Assembly: GCF_014202275.1 (NCBI RefSeq) | Contig: NZ_JACHGF010000004.1 | Span: 332,928 to 396,927, forward strand | Direction of reading: 5' to 3' | Source of the DNA: Rhabdobacter roseus | GTDB taxonomy: Bacteria; Bacteroidota; Bacteroidia; Cytophagales; Spirosomataceae | DNA: 64,000 nt | Part shown: piece after piece, positions 51,340 to 60,987 of the stretch | How the letters are laid out: every line of letters starts with the position of its first letter | Position numbering within the stretch: the stretch's first letter is position 1 | Notes under the pieces: model-generated | What the model saw: the letters and a program-made list of their open reading frames with translations, nothing else | Database searches by the model: none | Told to the model about the DNA's origin: nothing | Program-made: the position numbers and the translations under genes

Positions 51340-52538
51340 GCCAATACCACCTTCGGGCTGCGGGCCGACCGCTCGGTGTCGGCCGCCAGGCGGAGGAGTT
51401 GGCTGGTGGCCAACAGGTTTTTTATAGTATAAAAACACCCTTTATCGGCCGTGATTTTGTGGCGGAGGTACGGCCTCGCCTCGCGGTCGAGCCAGCCGTA
51501 CCACTCGCCCTGCGCCGGGTCCGGGAAGTGTGCCCAGAGGTACTCGTGCAACTGCTCAAACCGCGCCAGAAAGCCTGGGCGCGCCGACACCAGGTGCGCC
51601 TTCAGCAGGGCCGGGAGCGCTTCCAGCTGTACCCACCATAGCTTGTGGCACCAGTCGGGCTCCAGGGGCGGCAGGCTCTTGATGTCCATTTTGTGAAAAA
51701 AACCACCGAGCGGCTCGTCCCAGGCGGCCTGCATGGTGAGTTCCACGAGATCCACCATCTGGCTTAGCAGCTTTCGGTTGCGGGTTCGTTCGGCAAGCTC
51801 CATGAGGCAACTGGCTACTTCAAAAACGCGGCCCGGTACCAGCGTGCGGCCTTGGGGGCAGTCCCAGAAGTGCCCTTCGGGCGTGACGTGGTCCAGCAAA
51901 ATATCCGTCCGTTTGTCGTAAAAGTCGTTCATGAGCTCATGGACAAACTCCGCCACCAGGCCTTTGTGGACTTTTCGGTCCAGGAACGCTTCCGACTCCA
52001 GTAGCGCCCGCCCGATCAGCGCGCCGTCGGCGAGGGGCTTGAGGTACCTTTTAGTGCCGTCGGCCCGCTGCTTGCGCAGGGAGGTATCCCGGCGCTTGAG
52101 GGTTTGGGTCAGTAGCTTTTGTGCCGTTTCGGCGTAGGTACCTTCGCCCGTGGCCCGGAAGAGCTGCCCCAGGGCCATGGTGGCCAGTAGGGCCGGAGCA
52201 TAGTCGGTGGCTTCGGCTACCACCACGCCCCGGCGGTCCAGCTTCTGGTACCAGTTTCCTTTGGGGTGGCGGCCTTTCTCCCAGGCAAACGCGGCCGTGC
52301 GGCGGGCCAGCTCCAGCCATTCCGGGCGCGGCTCCAGGGTATGGTACACCACTGAAAAAGTCCACACAGCCTGCCACTGGCATCCTACGTTTTTATCCGT
52401 AGAAAGTACCTCCCCGCTTTCACTAATGGCTTCGTAGACCCCGCCGTAGAGCGGATCGAACGCATTCTTTTCCCAAAAAGGTACTACATTTTGGAGAATC
52501 TCGTTTTGGTACTTTTCGGCAAGTGATTGGATGTCCAT
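51321..52538 (-). CDS. N-acylglucosamine 2-epimerase family protein
   Basis: 405-residue (alpha/alpha)6-barrel enzyme of the AGE/RnBP family, acting on N-acyl-glucosamine/mannosamine or cellobiose-type sugars. Landmarks: FWEKNAFDPLYGGVYEAISESGE, VGCQWQAVWTFSVVYHTLEPRPEWLELA, LLDHVTPEGHFWDCPQGRTLVPGR and WWVQLEALPALL. The start is ATG 52538; an upstream TTG adds three residues. Cellobiose 2-epimerase is also possible. Confidence 0.85.
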   Translation of the reverse strand: MDIQSLAEKYQNEILQNVVPFWEKNAFDPLYGGVYEAISESGEVLSTDKNVGCQWQAVWTFSVVYHTLEPRPEWLELARRTAAFAWEKGRHPKGNWYQKLDRRGVVVAEATDYAPALLATMALGQLFRATGEGTYAETAQKLLTQTLKRRDTSLRKQRADGTKRYLKPLADGALIGRALLESEAFLDRKVHKGLVAEFVHELMNDFYDKRTDILLDHVTPEGHFWDCPQGRTLVPGRVFEVASCLMELAERTRNRKLLSQMVDLVELTMQAAWDEPLGGFFHKMDIKSLPPLEPDWCHKLWWVQLEALPALLKAHLVSARPGFLARFEQLHEYLWAHFPDPAQGEWYGWLDREARPYLRHKITADKGCFYTIKNLLATSQLLRLAADTERSARSPKVVLAQSIPK

Positions 52539-52674
52539 GCGGGGCAAAGGATAATTTCCGGGCTAGGGAAAAATCAAAATTAACGCTAATTTCGTGTTGA
52601 ACCAATGAGGTACCTGCGGGAAGTCAACCATCGGCTTTTGGTAAGTACCCATTATAATCCTAAAGACTGACCTT

Positions 52675-53223
52675 ATGCATCCGCCTTTATCCGATCGCTT
52701 TCAACGCATTAGTACGTTTATCTTCGATGTCGACGGGGTACTTACCGACGGCAGTGTACTGGCCCTCGAGACCGGCGAGCAGCCGCGCACGTTCAACGTG
52801 CGCGACGGCTACGGCATCAACCGCGCCCTGAAAATGGGGTACCGGGTGGCCATTCTCTCGGCCCAAAACCAGGGCGGCGTGCGCAGGCGGCTCGAGTACC
52901 TGGGCGTGCGCGACATCTTCATCGGTGCTTCGCCCGACGGTAAATTGGCCGTATTTGAAAAGTACCTGCGGGACAACGGACTGAGTGAGACGGAAATCGT
53001 GTACATGGGCGATGACATCCCGGACTTCGAGGTAATGCAACGCGACGTGCTGGCGGCCTGCCCTGCCGACGCCGTAGACGAGATCCTGGCCATAGCCGAC
53101 TACGTGTCGCCCCGCACGGGTGGTCACGGGGCCGTGCGCGACCTCATCGAGCAGGTGATGAAAGCCCAGGGGCAGTGGCTGGCTTGGGTACAAGAGGAGA
53201 ATGAGAATTTGAAAAATGACTGA
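52675..53223 (+). CDS. KdsC-like HAD phosphatase (KDO 8-phosphate phosphatase)
   Basis: 182 residues. FIFDVDGVLTDGSVLALETGE (DxD catalytic motif), NVRDGYGINRALKMGYRVAILSAQNQGGVRRRLEYLGV, YMGDDIPDFEVMQRDVLAACPADAVDE are the KdsC/YrbI motifs. It removes phosphate from KDO-8-phosphate during lipopolysaccharide core synthesis, or acts on a related nonulosonate. It is 18 bp upstream of sbcD on the same strand. Confidence 0.88.
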   Translation: MHPPLSDRFQRISTFIFDVDGVLTDGSVLALETGEQPRTFNVRDGYGINRALKMGYRVAILSAQNQGGVRRRLEYLGVRDIFIGASPDGKLAVFEKYLRDNGLSETEIVYMGDDIPDFEVMQRDVLAACPADAVDEILAIADYVSPRTGGHGAVRDLIEQVMKAQGQWLAWVQEENENLKND

Positions 53224-53240
53224 GTACTGATTCGCTATTC

Positions 53241-54461
53241 ATGAAAATACTCCACACCGCCGACTGGCACATTGGCAAGCAGCTGCACAAGTACCCTCTT
53301 GAAGAAGACCACCGCCTTTTTCTGGATTGGCTGGGCGACCTCATCGAGGAGCGGCGCATTGACTTGCTGCTGGTGGCGGGGGACGTCTTCGATACGGCTT
53401 TTCCGTCCAGCGCCGCCCTCACGCTCTACTACCGTTTTTTGCAGCGGCTGATCGGCTGCCGGTGCCGGGTGGTCATTACGGGCGGCAACCACGACTCGCC
53501 GGGGGTACTTAACGCCCCGCGCGAAATCCTACGCCACATGGACGTCCGGATTGTGGGCTGCGCCACCGACGACTGCGCCGATTCGCTTTTAATTTTTGAC
53601 GACCTGAACCTGGCCATAGCGGCGGTACCTTACCTACGCGACGTGGACCTGCGGCGGTCGGTGTCGGGCCAAAGCTACGACGACCGCTCCGAGGCCATCC
53701 GGCAGGGTATCCGGCAGCACTACCAGCGCCACCTGGACCTCCACCAGGCGCAGTACCGCGGCCTGACGCTGTTCGGCATGGGCCACCTGTACGTGCAGGG
53801 CGCTACCGTGTCCGACAGCGAGCGCGAGATCCACGCCGTGGGCGGGCTGGCGGCCTTTAGTTGCGACCACTTCCCCGAGGGCTTCGACTATCTGGCGCTG
53901 GGCCACATTCACAAACCCCAAAAACTCAGCGAGCGCGTGCGGTACTCCGGCTCGCCGCTGCCGCTCAGCTTTAGCGAGCGCCATGACCCCAAGTACCTGC
54001 TCGAGCTCACGCTCGAATCCGACAAACCCGTGCAGGTGGAGGTACTTCCTACGCCCCGCCTCCGCGAGCTCCGTACTTTCACCGGCTCGCTGGACGAAGT
54101 CTGGGAAAGCCTCCAAGCCTTTCAGGCGCAAGGTACCCTGGAGGCCCTGCTGGAGCTCAACGTCGTGGAGCCTACCTTTGACCCCCAGAAAAGCGTGCGC
54201 TTCGATTTGTTGCTGCGCGAATTTGAAAAGGCCGACTTCCGGATCATCAAGCCGCGCCTCACGTTTGAAAATCGCCTCAAAGAAGCCGACGAGCTCTTCA
54301 GCGTAGGTACCGACATTGAGGACCTCACGCCCCGCGAGGTGTTTCTGCGCCGCCTGGCCGCCGAGCAGCTCGATGAGCCTACCCAGGCGCTGCTGCTGGA
54401 GGCCTTTGAGGAGCTACTGACCGAGGTCGACGAGGCGCATTCATTCCCTCCGCAAACATGA
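53241..54461 (+). CDS. sbcD: Exonuclease SbcD (Mre11 homologue)
   Basis: 406-residue nuclease subunit of the SbcCD (Rad50/Mre11) complex that processes hairpins and double-strand ends. Metal-binding motifs: TADWHIGKQ, VAGDVFDTA, ITGGNHDSPG, GMGHLYVQGA and ALGHIHKPQ. Stop codon overlaps the sbcC start in ATGA, a strong sign of coupled translation. Confidence 0.95.
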   Translation: MKILHTADWHIGKQLHKYPLEEDHRLFLDWLGDLIEERRIDLLLVAGDVFDTAFPSSAALTLYYRFLQRLIGCRCRVVITGGNHDSPGVLNAPREILRHMDVRIVGCATDDCADSLLIFDDLNLAIAAVPYLRDVDLRRSVSGQSYDDRSEAIRQGIRQHYQRHLDLHQAQYRGLTLFGMGHLYVQGATVSDSEREIHAVGGLAAFSCDHFPEGFDYLALGHIHKPQKLSERVRYSGSPLPLSFSERHDPKYLLELTLESDKPVQVEVLPTPRLRELRTFTGSLDEVWESLQAFQAQGTLEALLELNVVEPTFDPQKSVRFDLLLREFEKADFRIIKPRLTFENRLKEADELFSVGTDIEDLTPREVFLRRLAAEQLDEPTQALLLEAFEELLTEVDEAHSFPPQT

Positions 54462-57400
54462 AAATTCTTCGCATTCGGTTTAGAAATATCAACTCGTTTT
54501 ACGGCGAGCATCCGGCCATCGACTTCACCGGGAGCCCGCTCTCGACCACGGGGCTGTTCATTATTTCGGGGGCTACGGGGGCGGGCAAATCTACCCTGCT
54601 GGACGTGATCACGCTGGCGCTCTACAACGAAGTACCCCGCTTTGGGCGCACCATCTCCAAAACCGAGATCGACAAGCAGGGCTCGGTGGTGAACCTGAAA
54701 GCCGCCGACGAAGCCCGCAGCGAAGCCTACGCCGAAGTGGAGTACGAAGCCCGCGGCAAGCAGTACCGCTCGCGCTGGTCCATTGCCAAAAACCGCAACG
54801 GCAACTGGAACAACTACCAGATGGAAATCGCCGAACTACCCTCGGGGGTACTTTTGGACGTCAAGAAACTCTCCGACTACCCCGAGGTGAACGCCCAGCT
54901 GATCGGCCTGCGGTACGAGCAGTTTGTGAAGTCGATCATCCTGGCGCAGGGTAGTTTTGCGGAATTCCTGAAAGCCGACAAAAACGCGCGCGGACGCCTG
55001 CTGGAAGACATCACGGGTACCCACCTGTACCGCAAGCTCGGTGCGGCGGCCTTTGAAAAAGACAAAGAGTGGGCCGAAAAACTACGCCTCAAAGAGGCCG
55101 AAATGCAGGGCGTGCGGCTCCTGACCGACGAGGAGATCACTAGCCTGCACCAAAAACGCCAGCAGGCCGAAGCCGAGCGGCAGGTAGCCGAAACGCAGTA
55201 TCAGTACTGGGACACCGAAAAACGCCTCCTGGAAGAGGAAAAGGTACTTAGCCAAAAGCTGGAAAAACTGGCGCAGGCGCAGGCGGCGCTCCACCAGCAG
55301 CTCACGGCTTTTGCACCTTCGGAAGAGCAGCTCCGGCAGCACGAGTCGGTGCGGGAGTTTGCCAGTGACCTGGCGCTTTTGAAAGAAAAAAATACCTCGC
55401 GCGACAAGCTGCAACAGCAGGCGGAGGTTTTGGCCAAACGCGCCCAGCAACTCGCCAACGAGCACACGCAGCTGCTGTACGAAGGCGGCCTATTGACGGG
55501 GCAAAACGACGTTACCTCCGAAAACTGGCTGGCGAGCCTGGATGCTTTTGAGAAGGAAATCCTGGCACTGGAGGGGCAGATCAAGGAGCAGCGCGCGCAG
55601 GCCTCGCCGCTGATGGCGGCAATCCAGCAGGAGGTGGAGACCTCCCGGGTGCCTTTCTTGCAAAAACTACCCGTCAAAGACCTGGAAGCCTCGCTGGCTA
55701 TTTTGGAGCAAGAATGGGCGAAGCAGCAGGAGGTACTTACGCGCTTCCCGACCGACTTTGAGGCGGAAAGTGCACTGGAAAAACTAGGCCTACAGGAACG
55801 ATCGCTGAACGAGCTCTCCAACTACCTCACGCAACGTACCTTTTTAGAGGCCGAGGGGAAATCCAAAAAAACGCAGCTGGAAGAAGCCCGCCAGGTACTT
55901 CAGCAAGATACGCCCAGGCTCACCCAGCTCAGCGTGGAGCTGGAAAAACACGCAGGTACCCTTACGCAGCTCCGCGAGCAGCGCGACCGCGCCTACACGC
56001 GCCAGAGCTTTGAAGAGCAGCGCAAGCAGCTCAAGGAAGGCGAAGAATGTCCGCTTTGCGGCTCGCTGCACCACCCTTTCGTGCACGAGTACCTCACTAA
56101 TTTTCTGGATTTGCAGGATGCCATCCAGCGCGCCGAAGCCGAGCTGAAGGTACTTCAAAAGCAGGAGCAGACCTTGGCCGCCTCGCTGCAAGCGGCCCAG
56201 AAGGGGGTAGATACCCTGGCTCCGGAGCTGGAAAAGCTGCGCGAGGGTTTTCGGAAACTAGATGCCCTCGTGAAAGACCTGGCCGCCAGCCTGTACCCCG
56301 ACGGGGAGCTGGATAAGGAACAATTAGAAATTCGGAAAGTAGCGATCGCTAACCAGCGCAACCAGGTGAACGCCTGGCGCATTGCCCAGCAAACCAGCGA
56401 GGCGATCCAGCGCCTGAAGGGTTTTTTTGGGCAGTTGCAGGATTTTCGCGCGCAGGTACTTTGGCAGCAAAGTACCCTCAAAAAACGCTACGCCGGTACC
56501 GACATCCAGGCCGACGCCAACGCGCTGCGCCGCCGTTGGCAGGCTTGGGAAAATACAACCAAAACCACCGCCGAAGCGACGCTGGAAAACCAAAAGCAGC
56601 AAGTTGAGACCGACCAGGTACTTACGGATCTCCGGCGTACACTGGAGGACCACTTACAAAGGATGGGGGTACCTTCCGTAGAAGAAGCCAACGCCCGCCT
56701 GCTCCCGACGGAAGAGTACCAGCGCCTTAAGCACCAGCGCGAGGCACTGAGCGACCGGCATAAGCAGCTGGCGGGGGAGGAGAAGGCCGTTCGGGAGGAT
56801 CTTGCGGGTAAAAAAGCGGCCCGACAAGTACCCGAAGTACTCCTCGACGACCTGCTTTTGCAAACCGAAAAGTACCGCAAATTCCGCGACCAGTACCTGA
56901 GCGAAGCCGCTACCTACACCGAGCAGCTAAACGCCAACGCGCGCAATCAGCAACGCTTTGCCCACCTTCAGGCGGAGCTCACCGAACTGCGGCACCAGCG
57001 GCACAAGTGGGAGCTGCTCAAGAAATTCATCGGCGACGCCACGGGCAATACCTTCAGCAACTTTGCCCAAAGCCTCACCCTGAGCAACCTCATCGGGCTG
57101 GCCAACCTGCGGCTGCGCCTGCTCTCCGACCGCTACATGCTGGACAAACCCCGCAACGAAGCCGACAGCCTGTTTGTGCTGGATACCTACCAGGGCAACC
57201 TGCCCCGGGCCGTCACGACGCTCTCGGGCGGGGAGACTTTTACCCTTAGCCTGGCACTGGCCCTGGCGCTGTCGGACCTGGCCTCGCGCAACGTCCGGAT
57301 CGAGAGCTTGTTCATTGACGAAGGCTTTGGTACCCTCGATCCCGACAGCCTGGAAACAGCCCTGGATACGCTGGAAAAACTCCAGTCCGACAGCCAGAAA

Positions 57401-57508
57401 ATCGTGGGGGTAATCTCGCACCGGCACGAAATGAAGGACCGCATTCCGGTACAGATTCAGGTCGAAAAAGGGACTGACGGCACCAGCCGGGTACACATGG
57501 TAGGTTAG
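54458..57508 (+). CDS. sbcC: Exonuclease SbcC (Rad50 homologue)
   Basis: 1016-residue ATPase of the SbcCD complex. Walker A SGATGAGKS (about 37-45), two long coiled coils flanking the zinc hook C-P-L-C (cysteines about 531 and 534 in EECPLCGSLHHP), ABC signature LSGGETFTLSLALALALSD near 919 and Walker B LFIDEGFGTLDPDS. Complete. SbcCD cuts hairpin DNA, which is relevant given the many palindromes in this genome. Confidence 0.95.
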   Translation: MKILRIRFRNINSFYGEHPAIDFTGSPLSTTGLFIISGATGAGKSTLLDVITLALYNEVPRFGRTISKTEIDKQGSVVNLKAADEARSEAYAEVEYEARGKQYRSRWSIAKNRNGNWNNYQMEIAELPSGVLLDVKKLSDYPEVNAQLIGLRYEQFVKSIILAQGSFAEFLKADKNARGRLLEDITGTHLYRKLGAAAFEKDKEWAEKLRLKEAEMQGVRLLTDEEITSLHQKRQQAEAERQVAETQYQYWDTEKRLLEEEKVLSQKLEKLAQAQAALHQQLTAFAPSEEQLRQHESVREFASDLALLKEKNTSRDKLQQQAEVLAKRAQQLANEHTQLLYEGGLLTGQNDVTSENWLASLDAFEKEILALEGQIKEQRAQASPLMAAIQQEVETSRVPFLQKLPVKDLEASLAILEQEWAKQQEVLTRFPTDFEAESALEKLGLQERSLNELSNYLTQRTFLEAEGKSKKTQLEEARQVLQQDTPRLTQLSVELEKHAGTLTQLREQRDRAYTRQSFEEQRKQLKEGEECPLCGSLHHPFVHEYLTNFLDLQDAIQRAEAELKVLQKQEQTLAASLQAAQKGVDTLAPELEKLREGFRKLDALVKDLAASLYPDGELDKEQLEIRKVAIANQRNQVNAWRIAQQTSEAIQRLKGFFGQLQDFRAQVLWQQSTLKKRYAGTDIQADANALRRRWQAWENTTKTTAEATLENQKQQVETDQVLTDLRRTLEDHLQRMGVPSVEEANARLLPTEEYQRLKHQREALSDRHKQLAGEEKAVREDLAGKKAARQVPEVLLDDLLLQTEKYRKFRDQYLSEAATYTEQLNANARNQQRFAHLQAELTELRHQRHKWELLKKFIGDATGNTFSNFAQSLTLSNLIGLANLRLRLLSDRYMLDKPRNEADSLFVLDTYQGNLPRAVTTLSGGETFTLSLALALALSDLASRNVRIESLFIDEGFGTLDPDSLETALDTLEKLQSDSQKIVGVISHRHEMKDRIPVQIQVEKGTDGTSRVHMVG

Positions 57509-58830
57509 CCCAACCACCGATCAAACCAGGCGAAGGCGTCGGCCTGCATGGTGGCATCAAACTTATGGTCGCCGTCGTAAAAACGCCCCTGATAGGCATC
57601 GCTGGCCTTGGCCAGGTCATATACTTCGCGCAGGATAGCGTCGGCCTTTTGCATCTCGGGCAAGGTATACAGCCGGTCCTGATTGTTACTTTGAACCATA
57701 ACCGGGAGCGGGGCCCGCAGGCCGAGTATTTCCGGAAATTCCAGGTAGTTGGGCAGCAGCGGGGTGTACACCATCCAGGTATGGGTGTAGGCTTTATGGA
57801 GCAGGAAATCGTTCCAGGTAGACATAAAACCCACGCTGACGGCGCATCGAATGCGCTCGTCGAGCCCCGCTAAGTACACCGTGCGCAGGCCCCCACCGGA
57901 CAGCCCCGCGCAGCCCAGCCTATTGGCATCCACGTCGGAACGCTGACTCAGGATGGTCAGCGCTGCCTGGTCCTCAGCCAGCACCACCCCCGGCCAGGTG
58001 GTTCCGGCGCAAAAAAGCGACTTGGATACGACGTGCTCGTGATCCGACGCCCAAGCGTTATAGGTATTGATGTCTTCCTGGCTCGAAATTTCGGCGTCGC
58101 TTCGGTTGTTGGTTTTGGTCATTCCCCAACTGATTCCCTCCACATCCTCATAGTACACCCGGCGGCTTCCAAACAGAAACGCATCCGGCACCAACACCAC
58201 GTAGCCCCGTTTGGCCATTTCGTTGGCCCAGGCTATGCCTCCGTAGTAGCCCGCCTGGTGCTCCTGCATGTGGCGATCCTGCTGGTCGGAGGTACGGGTG
58301 ATTTTAGCGTAACCGTAGTATTTCTCGCCACTATGATCGTGCAGAGCCAGGATGCCTGGCAGGGGCTTTGAGGTACCTTCCGGCTTCAATAGCAGCGCTT
58401 TGGTGGGGCGTCCGTAGGGTAGTTGCCAGCTCAGCTCCTCCATGTCCAGGCCGTCGTAGGTGTATTTTTTTTCTACCGTCACGGTGGCCGGTACGCCTAG
58501 GGGCGGACTCGCCATAAGCTCCTTTACTTTGGCCAGCGCTTCCTTTTTCCAGGTACTTAGCTTTTTGCGCGGGGTCGCCCGGAGCGATAGCGTGGGCGGG
58601 TCGGGCCGGAGGCTGGCGGCCCAGCGGCCGTACGGACCAATGATACTTTTTGAATCATCCGAAGCGAGCATAGCGGTGTTGTGGGTTGGGAAAGAAGGCG
58701 GAGAATAGGCAAAGGGACTGAGGTCAGCCAGCAAAGGCAAGCTGAGGGTCCATCCCAAGGACGACTTCATGAAACGGCGGCGCGAGCCGGACTGGGGAGC
58801 CTGGGCAGGGGTACTTGGTTCTTTTTTCAT
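57505..58830 (-). CDS. Exported alpha/beta hydrolase (acetylxylan esterase-like)
   Basis: 441 residues with a twin-arginine-type signal (SGSRRRFMKSSLGWTLSLPLLAD) at about residues 14-36. Hydrolase motif AGLSGGGLRTVYLAG (about 300-315) holds the nucleophile serine; the catalytic D/H are probably in PLPVMVQSNNQDRLYTL and YDGDHKF. Substrate unknown; acetyl ester of a polysaccharide or dienelactone-like are possible. It converges on sbcC with a 4-bp overlap. Confidence 0.8.
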   Translation of the reverse strand: MKKEPSTPAQAPQSGSRRRFMKSSLGWTLSLPLLADLSPFAYSPPSFPTHNTAMLASDDSKSIIGPYGRWAASLRPDPPTLSLRATPRKKLSTWKKEALAKVKELMASPPLGVPATVTVEKKYTYDGLDMEELSWQLPYGRPTKALLLKPEGTSKPLPGILALHDHSGEKYYGYAKITRTSDQQDRHMQEHQAGYYGGIAWANEMAKRGYVVLVPDAFLFGSRRVYYEDVEGISWGMTKTNNRSDAEISSQEDINTYNAWASDHEHVVSKSLFCAGTTWPGVVLAEDQAALTILSQRSDVDANRLGCAGLSGGGLRTVYLAGLDERIRCAVSVGFMSTWNDFLLHKAYTHTWMVYTPLLPNYLEFPEILGLRAPLPVMVQSNNQDRLYTLPEMQKADAILREVYDLAKASDAYQGRFYDGDHKFDATMQADAFAWFDRWLG

Positions 58831-59129
58831 GAGCGTTTTTCATGAAAAGGCTTTTTCCTCTGAAAGCTAACGTAAGATGCAAGCTGTTTGCTGAATTCTA
58901 TTCCACCCGGAGGTAGTGCCTAGCTCACTGATGATAAAGTGAAATAAGTACCATCAGCACGCGATGTTTATAGCCAAGATGTTCTTAGGTACGCAACGAG
59001 CGGTGGGTTGCGTACCTAAAGGCACGCCAGGATCATCTACAATAGACATCACTCTATAAACATTCGACCGCTACGCGGCCAGGAAGCGCATAGGTCGCGT
59101 TATCAACAATAAATTGGGCATCAGGAAGG
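58831..59129. other. Non-coding and degraded region downstream of the DUF433 gene
   Basis: No intact gene. It holds a 13-bp hairpin (58985-58997 with 59007-59019, 9-nt loop, GGTACGCAAC arms). Close to the DUF433 stop, one minus-strand frame reads PQFIVDNATYALPGR, which recalls the start of DUF5615 (PIN-like) toxins. The stretch is taken to be a remnant of a toxin gene. Confidence 0.45.
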
Positions 59130-59372
59130 CTAGGCCGCTTTGTGAAGGACAGCTACGATGGTGCGGGCATCAGCCATATGCGCTGCATATAAAAGACAGG
59201 CCTGAATATCCTCTTTCTCCAGGTACGGATAATCTTCAAGAATTTCTGCGTGTGTCATACCTGAGGCTAGCAATTCGAGTACTTGAGTCACGGTAAAGCG
59301 CATATTTCTAAGCGTGGGTTTGCCGCTACACACCTCCGGATTGAGCGTAATACGTTCCAATAACTTATCCAT
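59130..59372 (-). CDS. DUF433 domain antitoxin-like protein
   Basis: 80 residues (MDKLLERITLNPEVCSGKPTLRNMRFTVTQVLELLASGMTHAEILEDYPYLEKEDIQACLLYAA...), the full DUF433 domain. DUF433 proteins are usually the antitoxin next to a DUF5615 PIN-like toxin. Here the toxin gene downstream appears degraded. A TATATTTG -7-like box (59392-59399 minus) lies about 20 bp upstream. Confidence 0.85.
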   Translation of the reverse strand: MDKLLERITLNPEVCSGKPTLRNMRFTVTQVLELLASGMTHAEILEDYPYLEKEDIQACLLYAAHMADARTIVAVLHKAA

Positions 59373-59405
59373 ATACTTTGCTTATTTATAACAAATATAG
59401 TCCAA

Positions 59406-60707
59406 TTATCTTTTCCCCACTACTACCCCCACCAGCATCCCGGCGATACTCGCTAGCAGGCCGTAGATGAGCGGCGGGTAGCTGGTGTCGAGCTGGAGGC
59501 ATAGCAGCCAGGTACCCAGGCCCACCGTCATGGCCAGAATACACCCCAGCTGATTGGCCCGCTGCCAGTACAGCCCGGCGGCCAGCGGCACAAACAGCGA
59601 CACCAGGCTAAAAGCCGACGACTCAGCGACCAGCTCAAAGATGCTCTCCCGCGTGGTGGCCATGCCAATGCAGACTGCCGTGATGGCCACGATGCCCAGC
59701 CGGATGGTTCGGAGCACAAAGTGGAAGCGCTCAATGATCCACCTCAGGGCGTAGAAGCCCACGATTTGGCAGGCCTGCTCAAAGCTACTTACCAGCATTG
59801 TGGTCAACAAAAACCACTCAATCGGCTCATCGCCCCCCTGGGTACCCTGCTCCTTCACATGTACCAGGGTCATCGGCACACGGGGGCCTGACTTGGCGTA
59901 CGGCGGTGGACAGCTCAGGGGGGCAATACGTACTTGCAGTCGCGCCGTGCGGGGCTGCCGGTCTCTCTGCCGGGAGACTTCCACGCTCATCTGGCCCAGG
60001 GGCTCGGCAGCCTGCGGGAGTAGCCCCAGGGTGGTGAGCGCCCCGTTGTGATGAATCTTGCGTGGCAGGTGGCCCGCCCGCACCAACAGTTCGACGGCTT
60101 CTTGCCGGGGCCAGGCAAAGTGCTCATAGAAGTCCGCCTCTCGGTCGCCCACGACCAGCACCCGGCCCGTGTAGCCCGATAGCCAATCGTTGACCCACTG
60201 CTTGGTGCGAATCCATTTGTAGCTTTCCTTCTGCTCAATGGGGTAGGTGCGCTCATGCTGGCTGCGACCACTGCTGAGGGAAGCCCAGATGTGCTGCCCG
60301 ATCAGCCCCAGAGGCTCGCCTGCTGTGCTTAGGGCAAGGGCTGAATGCATACTCAGCCCTTTGACGTCTCTTCTACCGCCCAAATTACCCAGACCCTGGG
60401 TATGTCCATGGCCCGAGAAGTTCAGGTCCGTCGTGTCCTCCACGACCAGCACCAAGCCCTGGGACTGGCAGCGCTGGCTGGTCATCTGGCGGTGGCCCTG
60501 TTGGATATCAACCGAGGCGTCCTTGGAAAAAAGCCGATGGGCAGACTTACGCACAGACGGGCCGCACGCGGCCGAAAAGGAATGTCCGGGCTTGGCCTGC
60601 ATTTGGCAGCACATCCGAATCAGATTGGGTCGAAAGCGTTCGTCGGGCAACTTAGCGCCACGCATTTCCGCTTCCCAAAAGGCAGGGTTATGAGTCGATG
60701 TATTCAT
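59406..60707 (-). pseudogene. IS4-type transposase fused to a duplicated symporter C-terminus
   Basis: One 433-codon reading frame. Residues 1 to about 330 are an IS4-family DDE transposase: DTTDLNFSGHGHTQGLGNLGG, VLVVGDREADFYEHF, and EPIEWFLLTTM...FYALRWIIERFHFVL (Y-x(2)-RW-x-IE-x-FH with the third acidic residue). The usual C-terminal ~100 residues are missing. From about 331 (59716) the frame continues as the last ~100 residues of an SSS transporter (RTIRLGIVAITAVCIG... VGVVVGKR), a near-identical copy of the symporter gene end at 62858. The chimera is unlikely to transpose. Confidence 0.82.
59413..59716 (-). repeat. 304-bp duplication of the symporter 3' end, copy 1
   Basis: Almost identical to 62889-63192, in the same orientation and without gaps. 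It ends exactly at the junction with transposase sequence. Confidence 0.85.
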
Positions 60708-60987
60708 CTTTCGTAGGCTTTATCTTACTCAAAGATAACATCTTGTAACAGCATGAATTTTATGGGACAGGATTAGGTTACAAACTGGCGGTAGCGGGAG
60801 AATTGGGGCTTATAACCCGCTTTTGCTCCCATAGTTGACCGTTTACTAAATTTACTGTGCTCTTTTTGCATCTTCTTGCTTGAGAGCATTTTTTTTGTAA
60901 AAAAACCCCACTACCGTTTCCTCCACGGAGGTTGCCGAAAATCCGCTACTAACAGAGTAGGTGAAGCCATAAACTAATCACATCATT

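Noticed and set aside
59130-59372. DUF433 gene belonging to the IS element
   Set aside because: DUF433 proteins are chromosomal antitoxin-like genes, and nothing links this gene to transposition.
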